A stretch of 64,000 bases of DNA. Source: Sordaria brevicollis. Its lineage: Eukaryota > Ascomycota > Sordariomycetes > Sordariales > Sordariaceae. The notes under the pieces are model-generated. The model did not search any database. It saw nothing but the letters and a program-made list of their open reading frames with translations, and had not been told where the DNA came from. The stretch spans positions 1,364,001 to 1,428,000 of the forward strand of contig JAUTDP010000003.1 in assembly GCA_033439795.1 (NCBI GenBank). The letters run 5' to 3'. Numbering within the stretch: position 1 is the first letter of the stretch; the number at the start of each line of letters is the position of its first letter. Shown here piece by piece: positions 1 to 13,100 of this stretch. A program made the translations under genes and the position numbers.

Positions 1-1472
1 ATAAAATTGGAAATAAATATATTAAACGGGGTATTAATTAGCGTTTTATTTTAGAAGTACGATAATAGATAATACCCAATAATATATTTTTCGGAAACGA
101 TATAGGGCGCGGAATATAATTACCTAATATATAATAAAAAAATATTAGCAATTATAAAATTTTTAATATATTAGTATTCGGAATTTATTAGCCTTTAACG
201 GACCGAACTCTTTATAATTATTACGGATTATAAAATATTAAAGTATTTTAATATTAAACGTTTATTAAATATAAAGTAAGTAGCGTAAATAGAATTATTA
301 TTTTAGTATAATTTTTTAATTATATATTAATTTAATAAGGATAATATTACGGCCGACGTTTTATCCCGGAAATTCGAAGATATTAAAAATTAAAAAGAAA
401 AGAAGGAGTTATAATATATAATACAATTCTTTAAACCGGCGGAAGAGGGGGAGGATACGGTCTATATTTATACCTTAAATATTATAAATTTTCTAAAAAT
501 AATAATTAATTATAAATTCGTTTATTAATTATTAGAAATTAATAAAATAAATACCTCCTTAAAAGAATATTAAGAGAAAGTTCGGAAAGGGGAAATAGAA
601 TTTATAATATTATAGAAGTAATTATTATTTTTTAGGGGCCGTTTAGTAATATTAAAAAGTACCCTAAGGATTAAAGTAATTTAAAATTATTACGATATAT
701 TAGCGACGGCTTATTTTAAAAGAAATGAAATACAGAAATTGGTAATAATTCGATATTAATAGCCTAGCTTAATTAATAATATAAACCAATATATGATTAA
801 TTATATAATTTACTATACTTTAAAGTACTTTCGAAGTAAAATACCGGGGATATTCCAAAATATCGAAGTATTTAAAAAGATTTAAAACCGTTTAGTCGTC
901 GACTTTAAAAAGATATTTAGGGATAAATATAATTATAATAATTTAATAAATATAATCGACCCTTTATCGAAAACTATTTGGTTATTCCCTTATAAATTAA
1001 TTATTACGGGTAAGGAGGTTTATAAATTGTATTATAAGGGTCCTTTCTATATTTTTAAATTATTTAAAGAATTTATTAGCGATAAAGGATTATAATTTCG
1101 ATTAAATTTTTTATAAGAATTAGCCTCTTTAATTGGGATTAATTAATCGTTAGCTTTTATTGGATATTTATAAATTTTAAAATAAATTAAAAATTTTTAC
1201 GAATAGATCGATTAAAGGTTCCGCTTTTATATTAATTATAATTAAAATATTTAATTAGAAATAATCCCGGCTTTAAATTACATATAGAATAGTTTACTAT
1301 AAGATAGTACGGGCCTTTAATCCTACGAAATCCTATTTAAATTCCCTATATTTACTTTTTCGGATTAAAAGATAATAACGAATTTAAAAAGTATATTTTT
1401 TATAGAACGTTTAAACCGATAAAATATTAAGGATACCGTTAAAAAAATCTAATAATATATAAATTACATTAA
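1..1472 (+). mobile_element. Ty3/Gypsy chromovirus relic, part 1 (RNase H and integrase), 5' end outside window
   Basis: This is RIP-degraded pol of an LTR retrotransposon. Conceptual translation, allowing for stop codons made by C-to-T change, gives an RNase H tail: a TDHKTLKYF-like stretch near 225-252 and ADVLSRKFED at about 350-381. The integrase core follows, with VDF near 898 and a SDKG-QF-like stretch near 1,079-1,105. No long intact frame survives. The pol continues at 9,768 after an 8.3 kb insertion, where the chromodomain lies. The element's 5' half and left LTR are beyond the window edge. The family call rests on motif order only. Confidence 0.75.
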
Positions 1473-1477
1473 GAAAT

Positions 1478-1681
1478 TGTTACGATACCGATCTAGTAGA
1501 GGCTTGGAGAAGACGTATTATTGTACGAAGAGGAGAAAATCGAGAGAGAGTAGCGAAAATTCTATTCCCGGACTATATATATAAGTAAAGTAAAGATATA
1601 ATTGTAAGTACGATTGTACTCCGCTAATAGTTCGGTATTAAGACGTTTAAGGAGCGCTATCGATAATTTAGTATTATAATA
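1478..1681 (-). repeat. LTR, left copy (3' LTR of the 1,478-9,762 element)
   Basis: 204 bases, same length as the copy at 9,559-9,762; the differences I compared are transitions, as expected from RIP. It contains an AT-rich TATATATATAAG stretch near 1,573-1,584. Confidence 0.88.
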
Positions 1682-4600
1682 ATACCTCCGGTTCTAAAAT
1701 GTAATTAATTTTAATTATTAATAAAATTAATATATTAATACCTTTATAGGCTAATTAGTAAATTACGGGCGTAGCGTTAATGGGTAGCCTGTATTATTAT
1801 ACGCGTCGAAGTAAGTATAATAAATTTAGCGATTATTTACCGCGGCGGTTATAAATAATATTAGACTAAGCCGAATCCGGACGATTAAAATAATATATAG
1901 GTTTATAATTCCTCCCTTTTTATTTTAATTAAATTTCTAAACCTTTAAATTCTCTTTTTCTCCTTTCTTTCTTTTTTATAACCTTTATTAGCGTAATTTT
2001 AGCGCTCTCTAAATTCTTCGTACGATAAATACTCTTTTTTCGCTTATAATAAAGTAAATTTTTTAAAAATTTCGTGCGTTTCTTTAACGTTATTATACTT
2101 CTTCGCTATTACTTTTATAAGAATTTTAATATAATTTTTATTAAAAATATAAATTATATAATTTATTTGAAATTTATTATTAAAAATATTGTTTTAAATA
2201 ATAACGTTCCTATAACGTTTCGGTACTTCTACCCTTTGGGTAAGAAAAAGAAATATTATAAATATATTAATTATAAAAAGAATTATAACGAAGTAAATCT
2301 AATTTCTTTTTTTTTTTTTTTTTAATTAGTATTTTATTAATAAAATAAGCCCGCTATTTTAATAATTAATAACGGAACCGATATCGCTATATTAATTCGC
2401 TAATTAATTAAATTTTAAAAATATAATATTAATAGAACTTTCGTTTAAATAGAAATGTTACGTACGCGTATTGTGGTTATTATTAGAAATCTCTTAATAT
2501 ATTTTAATACCGTTAAAACGATTATTAAAATCGAATTTAAGTTTTTAGGCCTTAAGAAGGCTATTAAAAATATTATAGGTATATTATCGAAGGGTAGGCG
2601 AAAATATAGTATGATATTAATTATTTTATAATGCGCCGCTGTTAAAAAAATCGTTGATAAATGTATTTAAACCCTAATATAATTAATTCTTAAGCGTCCT
2701 ACTATAAATACTCCCGTATAAGAGTATTAATATTAAAAAAAAATTTAATTAAGATCTTTTATTTATAGCGACCTTAGTTAATTAATTTAATTTTTTATTA
2801 AGAAACGCTTTTATAATATAATCGAAGCGGAAGTAATTTATATATATAACGCTATTAAAAATACCGATCTTGAGTATTAAGAGGAGGAAATTACGTAAAT
2901 TATAAATAATTTCCTTATATAAATTCTCGTTTAAATAGCCGGCAAAACGTCGAGGCTTCGCTTCGGAAATAATAGACTTTAATAGAGGATAATTAATAAG
3001 AATAAAATATTTCGATAAGAAAACGATAATAAAAATATAATTCTATTATTATATTTCATTGCGAAGAAATGTTAAAAAAAATAAAATTTAAGGCTTAAAT
3101 AATATAATTATATAATTTATAAATTAAAATTATAGGAAGAAATTATAAAAATATATTATAATATATACGTAAAAAACCGTAGGGACGTATTATAATTTAT
3201 ATATAAAATTTAGGTTAGGTTCGGGCGAACCGTTAATTACGTTATATCCTTTTAAAGTTCCGTTTAATTCTTACTAATATTAGGCTCGAAATTTTATTAA
3301 GCTTAGGGTTTAATTTATACGGGTATTTAATATAAAAATCCTAAATATCGTTTATATTAGCCTAAAAATCCTTTACGGGGCGTTAATCCAACGGATAAGG
3401 TCGGGGCTATTTAATCCTATAAAATAATTTACCCTTTAGGGATTATATAAAATTAAAAATATATTCAAAATATTATTCTTCATTTTTAAATATCGCTTTA
3501 AAAACGACGGCGCTTTTTATTTATTAATTAAAGGCTTCGTTAAAGGCTTTTTAACCGGGTAAACCCTCTTAATAAGGTTAAATAAAGGAGGTATAAAAAA
3601 CGGAGAAGACTTTATATATTATATTTATAATAAAGGCGATTATTTAATAATATACTTTTTTAACGACGAATAGGCTTATTTACTTATTAACTAATTTAGG
3701 GGACGGGCGGCCCTAATCCTAATATTTAATATTAATTTAAATTTTATCCCTAATTACGTACTTTAAAGCGTCCGACCTATAAATATTAATATAACGCCTC
3801 TATTTCTTTTAAACCTCCTTTATAAATAAATGGACTTTAATAATAATATAATTTACGTATTCTTTAATTACCCGAACGTTAAATAATTCTTAATATTATA
3901 TTAATAATATAAAGGCATTACAACGTTAAAGGGGTTTAATATTTATTTTCGGGTATTAATTATAATTAATAAAAAATAGGGAAAGGTTTATAATTCTTAA
4001 AATATAATTATTCGCTACAAATTCGATAAAGGGTAATTAAGTAAATTAATTATCCTAATAATAGGAATAAAAGGCGTATAAATATTATTTAATATAAACG
4101 TTTATAATTTCCGTTTAATTATTAATTTTTAAATAAGCGGATAAAAAGAGCCTTTATTAAATACCGAAGAATCGATAAAATTTCCGCTAAAAAGTAATAA
4201 TAAATTAAAAATTATAATCGGAAATAATAGAATTAAAGGTATTATATAAATAATAAATTTCGTAGAAGAAAGCGTTAACGATTTCCTTAACGGTTAAATT
4301 ATAAATAAGGATGTAATATTATATTTTCGTTAAATAATCGATAATTATTATAATATAAATATATATCCTCCTACCGCTCTTAATTTCGGGAAGGGGGCCG
4401 ATAAAATTTATTAAGAGGTCGAATTATTAACGAAACGGGACCGGTATAAATTTAAATAAATTTAAAAGTATAAATTTAAAATTCTTAACCTAAGCGTAAA
4501 AATAATGATTTTAAACGAAAGTAATTACGTCCTTAAATAAATTAAATTAAATATAAATCCGTTAAATAAAATTATAAATTTTAAAACGGCTTAAATAATC

Positions 4601-6773
4601 ATTAAATATTAAGCCGTAAATACGTTAAAGAATTTAAAAGCGAATTTTATTATAAAGGGGGATAAAAACCCGCTTATTAATTAAAATCCGGTTATAAAGG
4701 ACTTTATAATTCATTATAATAACCTTAACGAATTTTTTAATATATTTAAAGAATTTTTTATAATTCAGGTTCTAAAAATAAATAATAATTATAAAGGAAT
4801 CGAATAAAGCGAAATAAATAGCATTAATATAATCGTTAATTAATAATTCGGTATGAAAAATTAAGAGCCCTATAAATTATTTATCGTTATTACCGTTATC
4901 GCTATTAAAATTTAATTCTTCGATTTAATTCTCCTTTAATAATAAAATACGTATATAATTTATTACCTAATCGTCGCCGAAATTACGTTTATCCGCTAAA
5001 GTATTTTTAAATAATTGGGAGAGGGCATTAAAAACGGTAGCGTAAGCGCCCGGGCGGTATATAATTTTAAAATAAAAATCGCTAAGGAATTCGGACTACT
5101 AAATTTACTATTAATTAAGGAATTTTATCGTTATAAAATATTAGAGGCTTTTATAATTAATAATAATTTCTATAATATTTTTAATTCTTTAAAATTCGGA
5201 ACGCTACTCTTCGAAGGTTTTAATGATAGTAAGGAATTTTTTATTATAAATTTCGTAATTATATTCGGCTGGAGAATATTTAAATAAAAAGAAGGCGATA
5301 AAATAGTATTTTCCTTCTTTATTAATTTAAAAGAGGATACCGCCGGACGTTTAATTTAAGGCGTCGATTTTAATAACGGTTTAGCGTTTAAGGTAATAGT
5401 ACGTAAAAATAAAGGCCGAAATAAAAACGTTCTTTAAACGTTTAAATATTATAACCGTAATTTTAAATATAGGATTAACCTATTTATTATAAGATATAAA
5501 GGTTATAAAGGGTTAAGCGATTTTAAAAAAGCCTTTAATAAATTTATAATAAAAATTCGTAAAGTTAATAAAACGCTAAAAATCCTTTAAAATTTTTAAA
5601 ATGCTCTAACCGATAATAATATTAACTTTTTTAAAATTTATATATAAACCGTCGTAGAAAATAATAAACCTTAAGTATTTTATTTTATATTTATAAAATT
5701 TGTATTTCCAAATATCGATAATTAAATTTACTTTTATAAGCCTCTCTATAATATTTTCGAAATAACGTTTATATTCCGCTTTAATTCCGCTATAAATAAA
5801 TATATTATTAAAGTAGGCCGTAATATATTTATTTAGGATATTAAATAGGATGTAATTAATATAATATTAAAATAACGTTAGCGCGCTTATTATATTGAAG
5901 TTTATATCAAAGTATTCGAAGAGACCGAATTTAATAATAAATATAATTTTCTACTTATCGCTTTCGGCGATATATAAGCGGTTAAAAATTATAATAATAT
6001 TAAATTTATTAAATTATTTCGTTTTACGGAGGGAATTAATTATTTCGTAAATAAGGGGAATGAAATACTTATTCTTTACTATAATATTATTTAATTTATA
6101 GTAATCGACGTAAATTTATATACTACCCTTTAATTTTCGAATTAAGAGTATAAAAATAACTATAAAGGACGAATTTAAACGGATAAAATTAAAAATTAAA
6201 TAATCGTTTAAATATTTATATATAATATAGAATTCCTTTTAAAATATAAAACGTAAATAATAATATAGGGGGGTTTAATTAAAAATAAGGTCGATTTTAT
6301 AATTAAAAGGGTAATAAAATAATATCGTTTTTATAATTTCGGGGTCGAAAATTTTTTAAAAATAATAAAAGTATTTTAATAAAATCTTAATAATCTTTAC
6401 GTAAATAAATGTTAACTTTCTATTAATATATTTTTAAATATCCTCCGCCGACACGGCTTAGAATTATAATTATTCTACTATTTAATCTTAATAATTAATT
6501 AAAGACTAATAAAAAGGGATAAGTATAAATTAGCTAGCGAATACTATATAAAATATAATATCGTCGAAATTATTAAAAATTTAATTAAAATCTTTAAAAT
6601 TAAAGTTAAAGAATAAAATTATAACCGTTGGCGAATTACTATCGGTATTGAATAAAAGTATTATAATTTTAATAAAATAATAAAATTAATCGGGAATATA
6701 TTTAAAAACCTCTATACCGGATTCTTCGTACGCTAAAATAAAATTAAAGGTAAATAATAAGCGGATAATTATA

Positions 6774-6826
6774 GAGAAACTCTATTTGCACGGACATAAA
6801 AATCTATTTGCACGGATACCCACTTT
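6774..6826 (+). repeat. Left terminal inverted repeat of MITE-like element
   Basis: 53 bases, matches the reverse complement of 7,163-7,215 except at positions 6, 7 and one further A/G site. It contains two tandem-spaced TCTATTTGCACGGA copies, a possible transposase subterminal binding motif (inference). Confidence 0.9.
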
Positions 6827-7162
6827 TAGTAAAACGTAAAGAACTTTACCAAAAAGAGTCCTAGAAATATAAAAAAAAATTCTATAGAACGAGTGAATTT
6901 TCCTCCATTTTTTGGTATTCTCACTAAAATGCCAAAATTTCCCAAAGTCTAGAAAATTAAGGTTTATTTAAGGTTGAACTTGGAGAAAAAGAAAAAAAGA
7001 AAGAGTGTGATACTAAATGTTAAATTCAAGAAAAAACTTACCGTACTGGCGTGTGGTGGAAACGGTGCTAGCACCGCAAGATAGAGGGAAAAATAACAAA
7101 AATTCCGGTACTACTCTTGTATTTATACGTTCAAGATCCAGTTAGAAAACTTAGAAAGTATT

Positions 7163-7215
7163 AAAGTGGGTATCCGTGCAAATAGATTTTCATGTCCGTG
7201 CAAATAGATATTCTC
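7163..7215 (-). repeat. Right terminal inverted repeat of MITE-like element
   Basis: Reverse-complement partner of 6,774-6,826, also with two copies of the internal motif; followed directly by the TAATTATA duplication. Confidence 0.9.
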
Positions 7216-9558
7216 TAATTATATCCTATAGCTAATTATAATTATTTAAGCGAAAATAAGCCTTTAAAATATAATAAAAGGAAGCGGAATAGCGGCGAAG
7301 TTTTTATAATTTAGCGGAAAATTAAATTAAGTTTCGAAATATAAATTTAATCTTTAATAATATCCAAAGGGCCGTAATTAATAAGGGAAGGTTTAATACG
7401 TCCTTAATAGAAAGTAAAAGAAATAAAAGCGTTTCCTTAATAATAAAGCCGAAGAAATTTATAATATTTTATAATTAATCTATAATAAAATTATACTTTT
7501 TTAATTAAAAGAGGTTAAAAATAATATTGGGGCTACTAAAAAATTAAACGAAGAGAGTAAAACGATTTATAAAAGAATTAATAAAGTAAAATATAATATA
7601 AATATAAAAAATAGAATTACCTTTACGACTATTAATTAAGCGGAAGGTACGGGGGTAATAGAAAAGTATTAAAAAGAGAATATAACATTATACAAAGGAA
7701 AAATTAATAAAGCCTATTAACGAATATTTAAAATCGATTATTATAAAATATAACGTTTTAAAAGCGTTATTAAAGCGAATAAAATTTAAAAAAAAGAAAT
7801 TAATATTTAATCCTATAAAATATAAATATAAATCTTCTAATTCTTCCGTATTATATTTCTAGTAGCGATTTTTATTAAAAGTTAAATTTTTCTCGCGTTA
7901 AACGTCGGCGTCGAAATTAAAGCGTTTTAAACGGGAATGAAAATTTAAACTTTATATTTCACTTTAATTATAAAAATTATAACGTAATAATTAATTCTAT
8001 TATAATATATATATAAACCTTCCGTTTTATAGTAAATTTATTCTTTTATAGAAATAAAGTTATTAAATTTCTTTATAAGGGTAAAAACTTTATTAAAAAT
8101 TATAAAATCGCTAACGGATTAAATAGGGGTAAATAACGAAACGCCGGCGTAATAATTAATATTTAATAAATTAATAATAAATTTGTAAAAAAGGTTTATT
8201 TAATTTTTAAAATCGTTAAAGGCCGGGCGGTTAACGCCGATAATATTAATAAAAATATTTTAAAAGCGTTTATTAATCTTTAATTTAAAGGCGTCAATAC
8301 GGCGGCGAATATTAAATTTATAGGAATTAGTAAATTTAATAAATATAAAAATAAAATTAATAAAGGGAAGGGTATTTTATTATAAGCGGTTTATTTTTTA
8401 AATTACTTTAACGTAAATATTAAGGGTAATATAATATAGGTCGAATTATTTAAAAAGATTTTAGAAATCGGTAAAACCCGCGGGCTAAATAATAAAATTC
8501 TAAAGGAAAGCTATAATTATATCGACCTTAAAGCGAATATATATAAAAATATCGCCGGAAAAATATTAAAAAATATAAAAGATCCAATTACTAAATATTA
8601 AATAAATAGTATAATTAATAATAAATTTAATATTAATAAAAAATTTCTAATTAATATATTCTTTTTATCGTTTCGTAAAAAAATATTCGGCGCCGGTAAA
8701 AATAGAAGATTCGGCGCCGTAAATACGGTTAAATAAAGAAGGGGATAGAAAAAAAGGAATAATAAACGGGGGTTAAAGGTTAATTTAATCGGCGATATAT
8801 TAACGAATTTAGGACGTAATTTCGGTAATATATTAATTAATTCCAAATTGGGTAGTATTAATTCGCTAATTAATTATATTAGCCTAAATAATTTAAAGGC
8901 GGATAATAATTTCGAATTCGGAAACGCGGAGGAGGGTTTAATCGGTCTACCTCTGTATTTCGGTAATTTTTTAAACGAATTTAATAATACGGCCGTAAAA
9001 TTAAATTTTAAAATAAATAGCGGTATCGAAATTTATTATAGTTTAAGTTTGGGCGTTATAAACGCGGTTTTAAGCGTAATTAAATTAAGCCTTAATAGCG
9101 TTAAAATAAATATAAAATTAGGAAAGGAATTCGGGGTCCGCTTTTATAACGCTTATAAAACGGAAGAAGTTATTTTATAAATTATAAATAATAATATTAA
9201 TATAAAATTAATTATAAAAAGGAAAAAAATTAATAGTAAGAATTTATTATTCGCCGTCGGAATTAAGGCCCGGGGTATTTGTATTAAATATTTCGGGGTT
9301 ATTTAAATTTATAATTAAAATTAAATTTGGGTTTAAGCGGGCGTAAAGGCGGAAAAAAGTTAATAATATTCGGTCGTAAAATTAACGAAGGGTCGGTAAT
9401 ATTCGGTCGAAATAATAATTAATGAAAAGGATAAAAGATTTCGTAGAAAAGGGTTCAATAAAATTTAATTAAAAAAAATCGGTACCGTTTTTATAAATTA
9501 ATTAATGTAAAACGTTTAATAAACGCCGGGCTATTAATTATAAAAAGGTGTAATAAAT

Positions 9559-9762
9559 TATTATAATATTAATTTAATAAAAGCTTAGAAAAAACGTATT
9601 ATTATATAAAGAGGAGAAGATCGAGAGAGAGTAGCGAAAATTCTACTCCCGGACTATATATATAAGTGAGGTAGAGATATAATTGTAGGTACGATTATAC
9701 TCCGCTAATAATTCGGTGCTAAGACGCCTGGGGAGCGTTGCCGATAATTTAGTGCCGTGATA
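9559..9762 (-). repeat. LTR, right copy (5' LTR of the 1,478-9,762 element)
   Basis: 204 bases, partner of 1,478-1,681. Its 3' part (about 9,685-9,762) keeps more TpG and CpC than the left copy, so the two copies were mutated independently. It is followed by target duplication GAAAT. Confidence 0.88.
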
Positions 9763-9767
9763 GAAAT

Positions 9768-10400
9768 ATATTAAAATAGCGCAACGGAAGTAAATTATTT
9801 AAATAAATAAAAAACGATATAAACCGGACTTCGATATAAGAAATTAAATTTTTATTATTAAAAAAAATTAATCAATTAACCGTCCGAGTAATAAATTGGA
9901 TTTTCTATTAATAAGGTAATATTTTCCTATTATAAATAAAAAGGGTAACGCTTTTTTAATATAATTATTTTCTTTGTAGAAGATATTTACTTAATTCCCG
10001 CCGGATAAATTAAGGAAATTTTTAAATAATTTATTATTAAAATAAGTATTAGAAAACCCGTTAAGGGAAATTATATTTAAGGATAAAGAATACGAAGTGG
10101 AAAAGATTACGGTTTTAAAGGTAGACCGAAATAAATTATTTTATTAAATAAAATAAATTAATTAAAATTTAAACCCGGAGTAATATCTTATTAGCGATTT
10201 TAAGAACGTAGTAATTAAATTAAAAGAATACTATAAAGAATATCCGGAAGCGGCCGAGCCTCCTCGGAAGTTATAGGATTAAATTATAGCGGTAATACGA
10301 AATAAGGAAATATTAAAGTATAAGGAGGATAATTTACTAATTTAAATAGGTAATAAGAGGTTAAAGAGGAGGAAGTAATTACGTTTTCGAAAGATTCGAA
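9768..10400 (+). mobile_element. Ty3/Gypsy chromovirus relic, part 2 (integrase end and chromodomain)
   Basis: Continues the frame broken at 1,472. At 10,088-10,150 the translation reads a YEVEKI...VDRNKLFY stretch, the start of a retroelement chromodomain. An EYYKEYPEAAEPP-like tail follows up to about 10,265. Tryptophan codons of the domain appear as stops, as expected from RIP on the opposite strand. A purine-rich run near 10,416-10,430 may be the polypurine tract, with the 3' LTR after it. Its end cannot be set because the 5' LTR is not in the window. Confidence 0.7.
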
Positions 10401-10859
10401 GTAAGTTTTTTTAAGGAGGAGGGTAATATAACGGTATAGCTTACCCGCTAGTTACCTAATTTATTATATATTATTAGGTTGCTTAAGGAATTAGGTGAAT
10501 TAGGGATTTATTATTATAGGTTACTTATTTATGATAGCGAACGCCGTATAACTTATTTACTCTATAGAACGTAGGGCCTATATCTTTCCGCCTACGCTTC
10601 TATTCTTATACGATTAATTTTTTTTTTTTTTTATTTTACGATTTTCTATCAATTAAGGATTATTATTGTTTTATTACAAGCTCTTCCTTTTTGCCGTGAT
10701 CGTTTCTTTCGATTTTTAAGCCGAATAGGAGGTGCCCGTCGAAAACCCTACGCTTAACTTTATACCCTAAAATTCGTATACCGATACTTATATTTATATT
10801 ATCGAAATATATTACTACTACTACTTTAGTATTATAATAGATCAAAACGACTTTTTTCT
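10401..10859. other. AT-rich non-coding stretch, probable chromovirus 3' LTR
   Basis: Follows a purine-rich run. A 14-base T run near 10,620 and moderately RIPped sequence are visible. I could not prove LTR limits without a second copy. Confidence 0.35.
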
Positions 10860-13100
10860 TATAAATTATCGTTTAATACAAAGGGAGGGGAAGGCTACCC
10901 AATACGTAATATTAAAATACGATTTTACTCGGAAAACGTTTAATAAATTAATTAATTTATATAAAAGATATAAAACTAAATTTAGGAAGTACGCACTATA
11001 TTACCTATTCTAAATTGTAATTTAAATTTTTAAAAAGAACGATTATTATTATACTATTAAGGTAAAGAATTTTATATATAAAGGCTATTTTCCTTCGCGC
11101 AATTTAAGCGCTTACTTTTTATTTTAATAATATTCCTTTATAAACGAATATTAAATATATTTATCCGACCTCCTTAAATAACGGACTATAACTATACGCG
11201 AAATATATATTAAAATAAAGGCTAAATATTTAGACCTCTATTTTATATATAAGGATTTAAATAATATATAATAACGGTTTAAACGGTTAAAAAGAGGAAA
11301 TTATTAAACTATTTAAACGTTTATCCATTAATTCGAAATTAGTAAATCGATAGCGCTTTAATATATATTATTTAATAATTATAATAAGTTAAAGGTTAAT
11401 AACAAAACTCTAGAACGCGAACCTACAATTTTACAATATATATTTTAGGTAATAATTAAATAAAAGAAAATATAAAAGCGTTACCCGTATTACTTAATCT
11501 TTAATATTACGTATAAAATTAATTGATAGTATATACCAATCGTATAAAGTATTATATTTACCCCTAAAAAATTATTAATACCGGTCTTTTAAACGGTTAT
11601 TAATAATAAAAGGGATAAGGGGTTTATTTAATTAATTAAATATATTAAAAAAACTATTAATTATTTTAGTATATTAATATTAAAAATCATTATTATTAAC
11701 GGTAACGCTTAATTAATTAAGGTTATTAATCGAATTTTTCCCGAAGTTTAGCGCTAACATTAGATTTAATATATTAATTATAACGTTATAAAGTATTTTA
11801 AAAATAATTAGGTACGTATAGAATAGGATAATAAATAATAATAAGATAAGGAGTATAATAGTAATAAATTAGGGGGGGAGGAGAATAGTAACGATAATTT
11901 TAATAGCGACAAAACCGCGGCTAATTAATTACGCTATAAGGCTATAAATTAATAAGATTAAAATAATATTAAAAAATTTCGCCGTATATATAAAAAGGTT
12001 AAAACGGTTAAGCGAATATAAATTAACCTAAGTCCGTTACTTATTAAAGTAATTAATATTCGAATAGGGCTATTTTATTTATAATAATATATAATTTACT
12101 CTTTAATAGTTATAACGTTCGAAGAAGTATAAGCTCTCTTACATTAATAATTCGAAGAAGTATAGGAGGCTATTATTAAATGAATTACTAATAAATTAAT
12201 ACCTTATAAAAAGGAGTAGGCAAACTATTATACAAAGTATTACTTTAATTTTAATTAGCGAATTATATTACCTATTAAATTTAATAATAATTCTTTAAAA
12301 TCGTATAGGTTATTTACCCGTAACGGATTAATAAATTTTTAATACGCGGTTATATCCTAGGTATTACGCCGTTATATTTATTTTAAAAAGATTTTTACCG
12401 CTTTAATATTATATATACGAATAAATTAATTTAATCGCTTATAAATTAATAATATTCTATTATAAATTACGTTTTAAGTATACTAATTATTTACTAATTA
12501 ATATTAGTAATTTAAAATTATTTAACCTATTTTATATTTACCTATTACCCGCTTTAAACCCTATACTTAATAATTTCGAATTTAATATAACTTCCCTTAT
12601 ACGTACGGGATAGAAGAGAAGAAAGAAGGAGGTTACGTAATTTTAGTTATTAAAATTAATTATTATTTATATTAGCACCTCTTTTAGCGATATATAAATA
12701 TTTATCTATTTATCCTAATATTATACTATACTAATTATTATATTAGGATACAGAAAATAAATATTTAAAGCTTCGATTAATTATTAAGGGTATATCTAAA
12801 GGTTGCCCATTTAAATAAAGTAATCCCTTTAATAATAAGGCTATTCTTCCTAAATAAGCGATTTAGGGGATTAAAAGGAAGGGTAAAAGTAAGGGTAAAT
12901 ATAAAGTTATTAATCCCCGCGGCAAATTTAAAAATTCGGCCCTTATTAAAGCTTTAATATATTATAATTATTTATAATACGAATTTAGGGATAATATCGA
13001 ATAATTGGATATTAAAGATGCCGTTACTTAGAACGAAACCCGTAATTATATTAAAATTATTAACGATAAAAAAAAGGAGGTAAATAAAAAGGTGGTTAAA
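10860..13100 (+). mobile_element. Mutator-like (MULE) transposase relic, RIPped
   Basis: With RIP stops read through, the + strand at about 11,640-11,850 gives a TDGDAQLIKAI-like stretch, then NRIFPE, then a WHIN-NV-like stretch. That is the order seen in MULE transposase DDE domains. Flanking frames (10,900-11,450 and 12,000-13,080) show dispersed coding-like segments but many stops. I did not find terminal inverted repeats or a 8-10 base duplication. What else it could be: another DDE transposase family. Confidence 0.55.

Larger units (their letters stand above)
6774..7215. mobile_element. Non-autonomous inverted-repeat DNA element (MITE-like), not RIPped
   Basis: A 442-base insert with terminal inverted repeats of 53 bases (6,774-6,826 and 7,163-7,215) differing at only three positions. 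Each terminal repeat holds two direct copies of an ATTTGCACGGA motif. It is flanked by a perfect 8-base duplication TAATTATA at 6,766-6,773 and 7,216-7,223. Its base composition keeps normal CpA and TpG, unlike all sequence around it, so it entered after RIP had acted or was too short or too rare to be hit. There is no coding capacity. An 8-base duplication suits the hAT superfamily, but the GAGAA...TTCTC ends are not the usual hAT termini, so the superfamily is open. Confidence 0.88.
1478..9762 (-). mobile_element. Complete RIPped Ty3/Gypsy LTR retrotransposon (minus orientation)
   Basis: Bounded by two 204-base direct repeats (1,478-1,681 and 9,559-9,762) and a perfect 5-base target duplication GAAAT at 1,473-1,477 and 9,763-9,767. 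The ends start TGTTACG and end CGTGATA, a RIPped TGT(C/T)ACG...CGTGACA inverted terminus. Minus-strand translation shows reverse transcriptase at about 6,170-5,650, with the YxDD site now YFNN, and integrase at about 4,480-3,600 with a FIGPLPE motif. So gag lies at the right, near 8-9.5 kb, and the 3' LTR at the left. It inserted into the chromovirus integrase C-terminal coding region. Removing the 442-base element inside it and that element's duplicated target leaves about 7.8 kb. Confidence 0.88.

Noticed and set aside
5015..5287. 90-codon open frame on + strand in AT-rich DNA
   Set aside because: Lies opposite minus-strand Gypsy pol; RIP removes few stops on some frames, so chance openness is expected.
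6781..6826. Repeated TCTATTTGCACGGA units as a CRISPR-like array
   Set aside because: Only two copies per end, arranged as inverted terminal repeats of a transposon; the host is a fungus.
8848..9180. 110-codon open frame on + strand
   Set aside because: Opposite the presumed gag region of the minus-strand element; low complexity, no start context, no homology.
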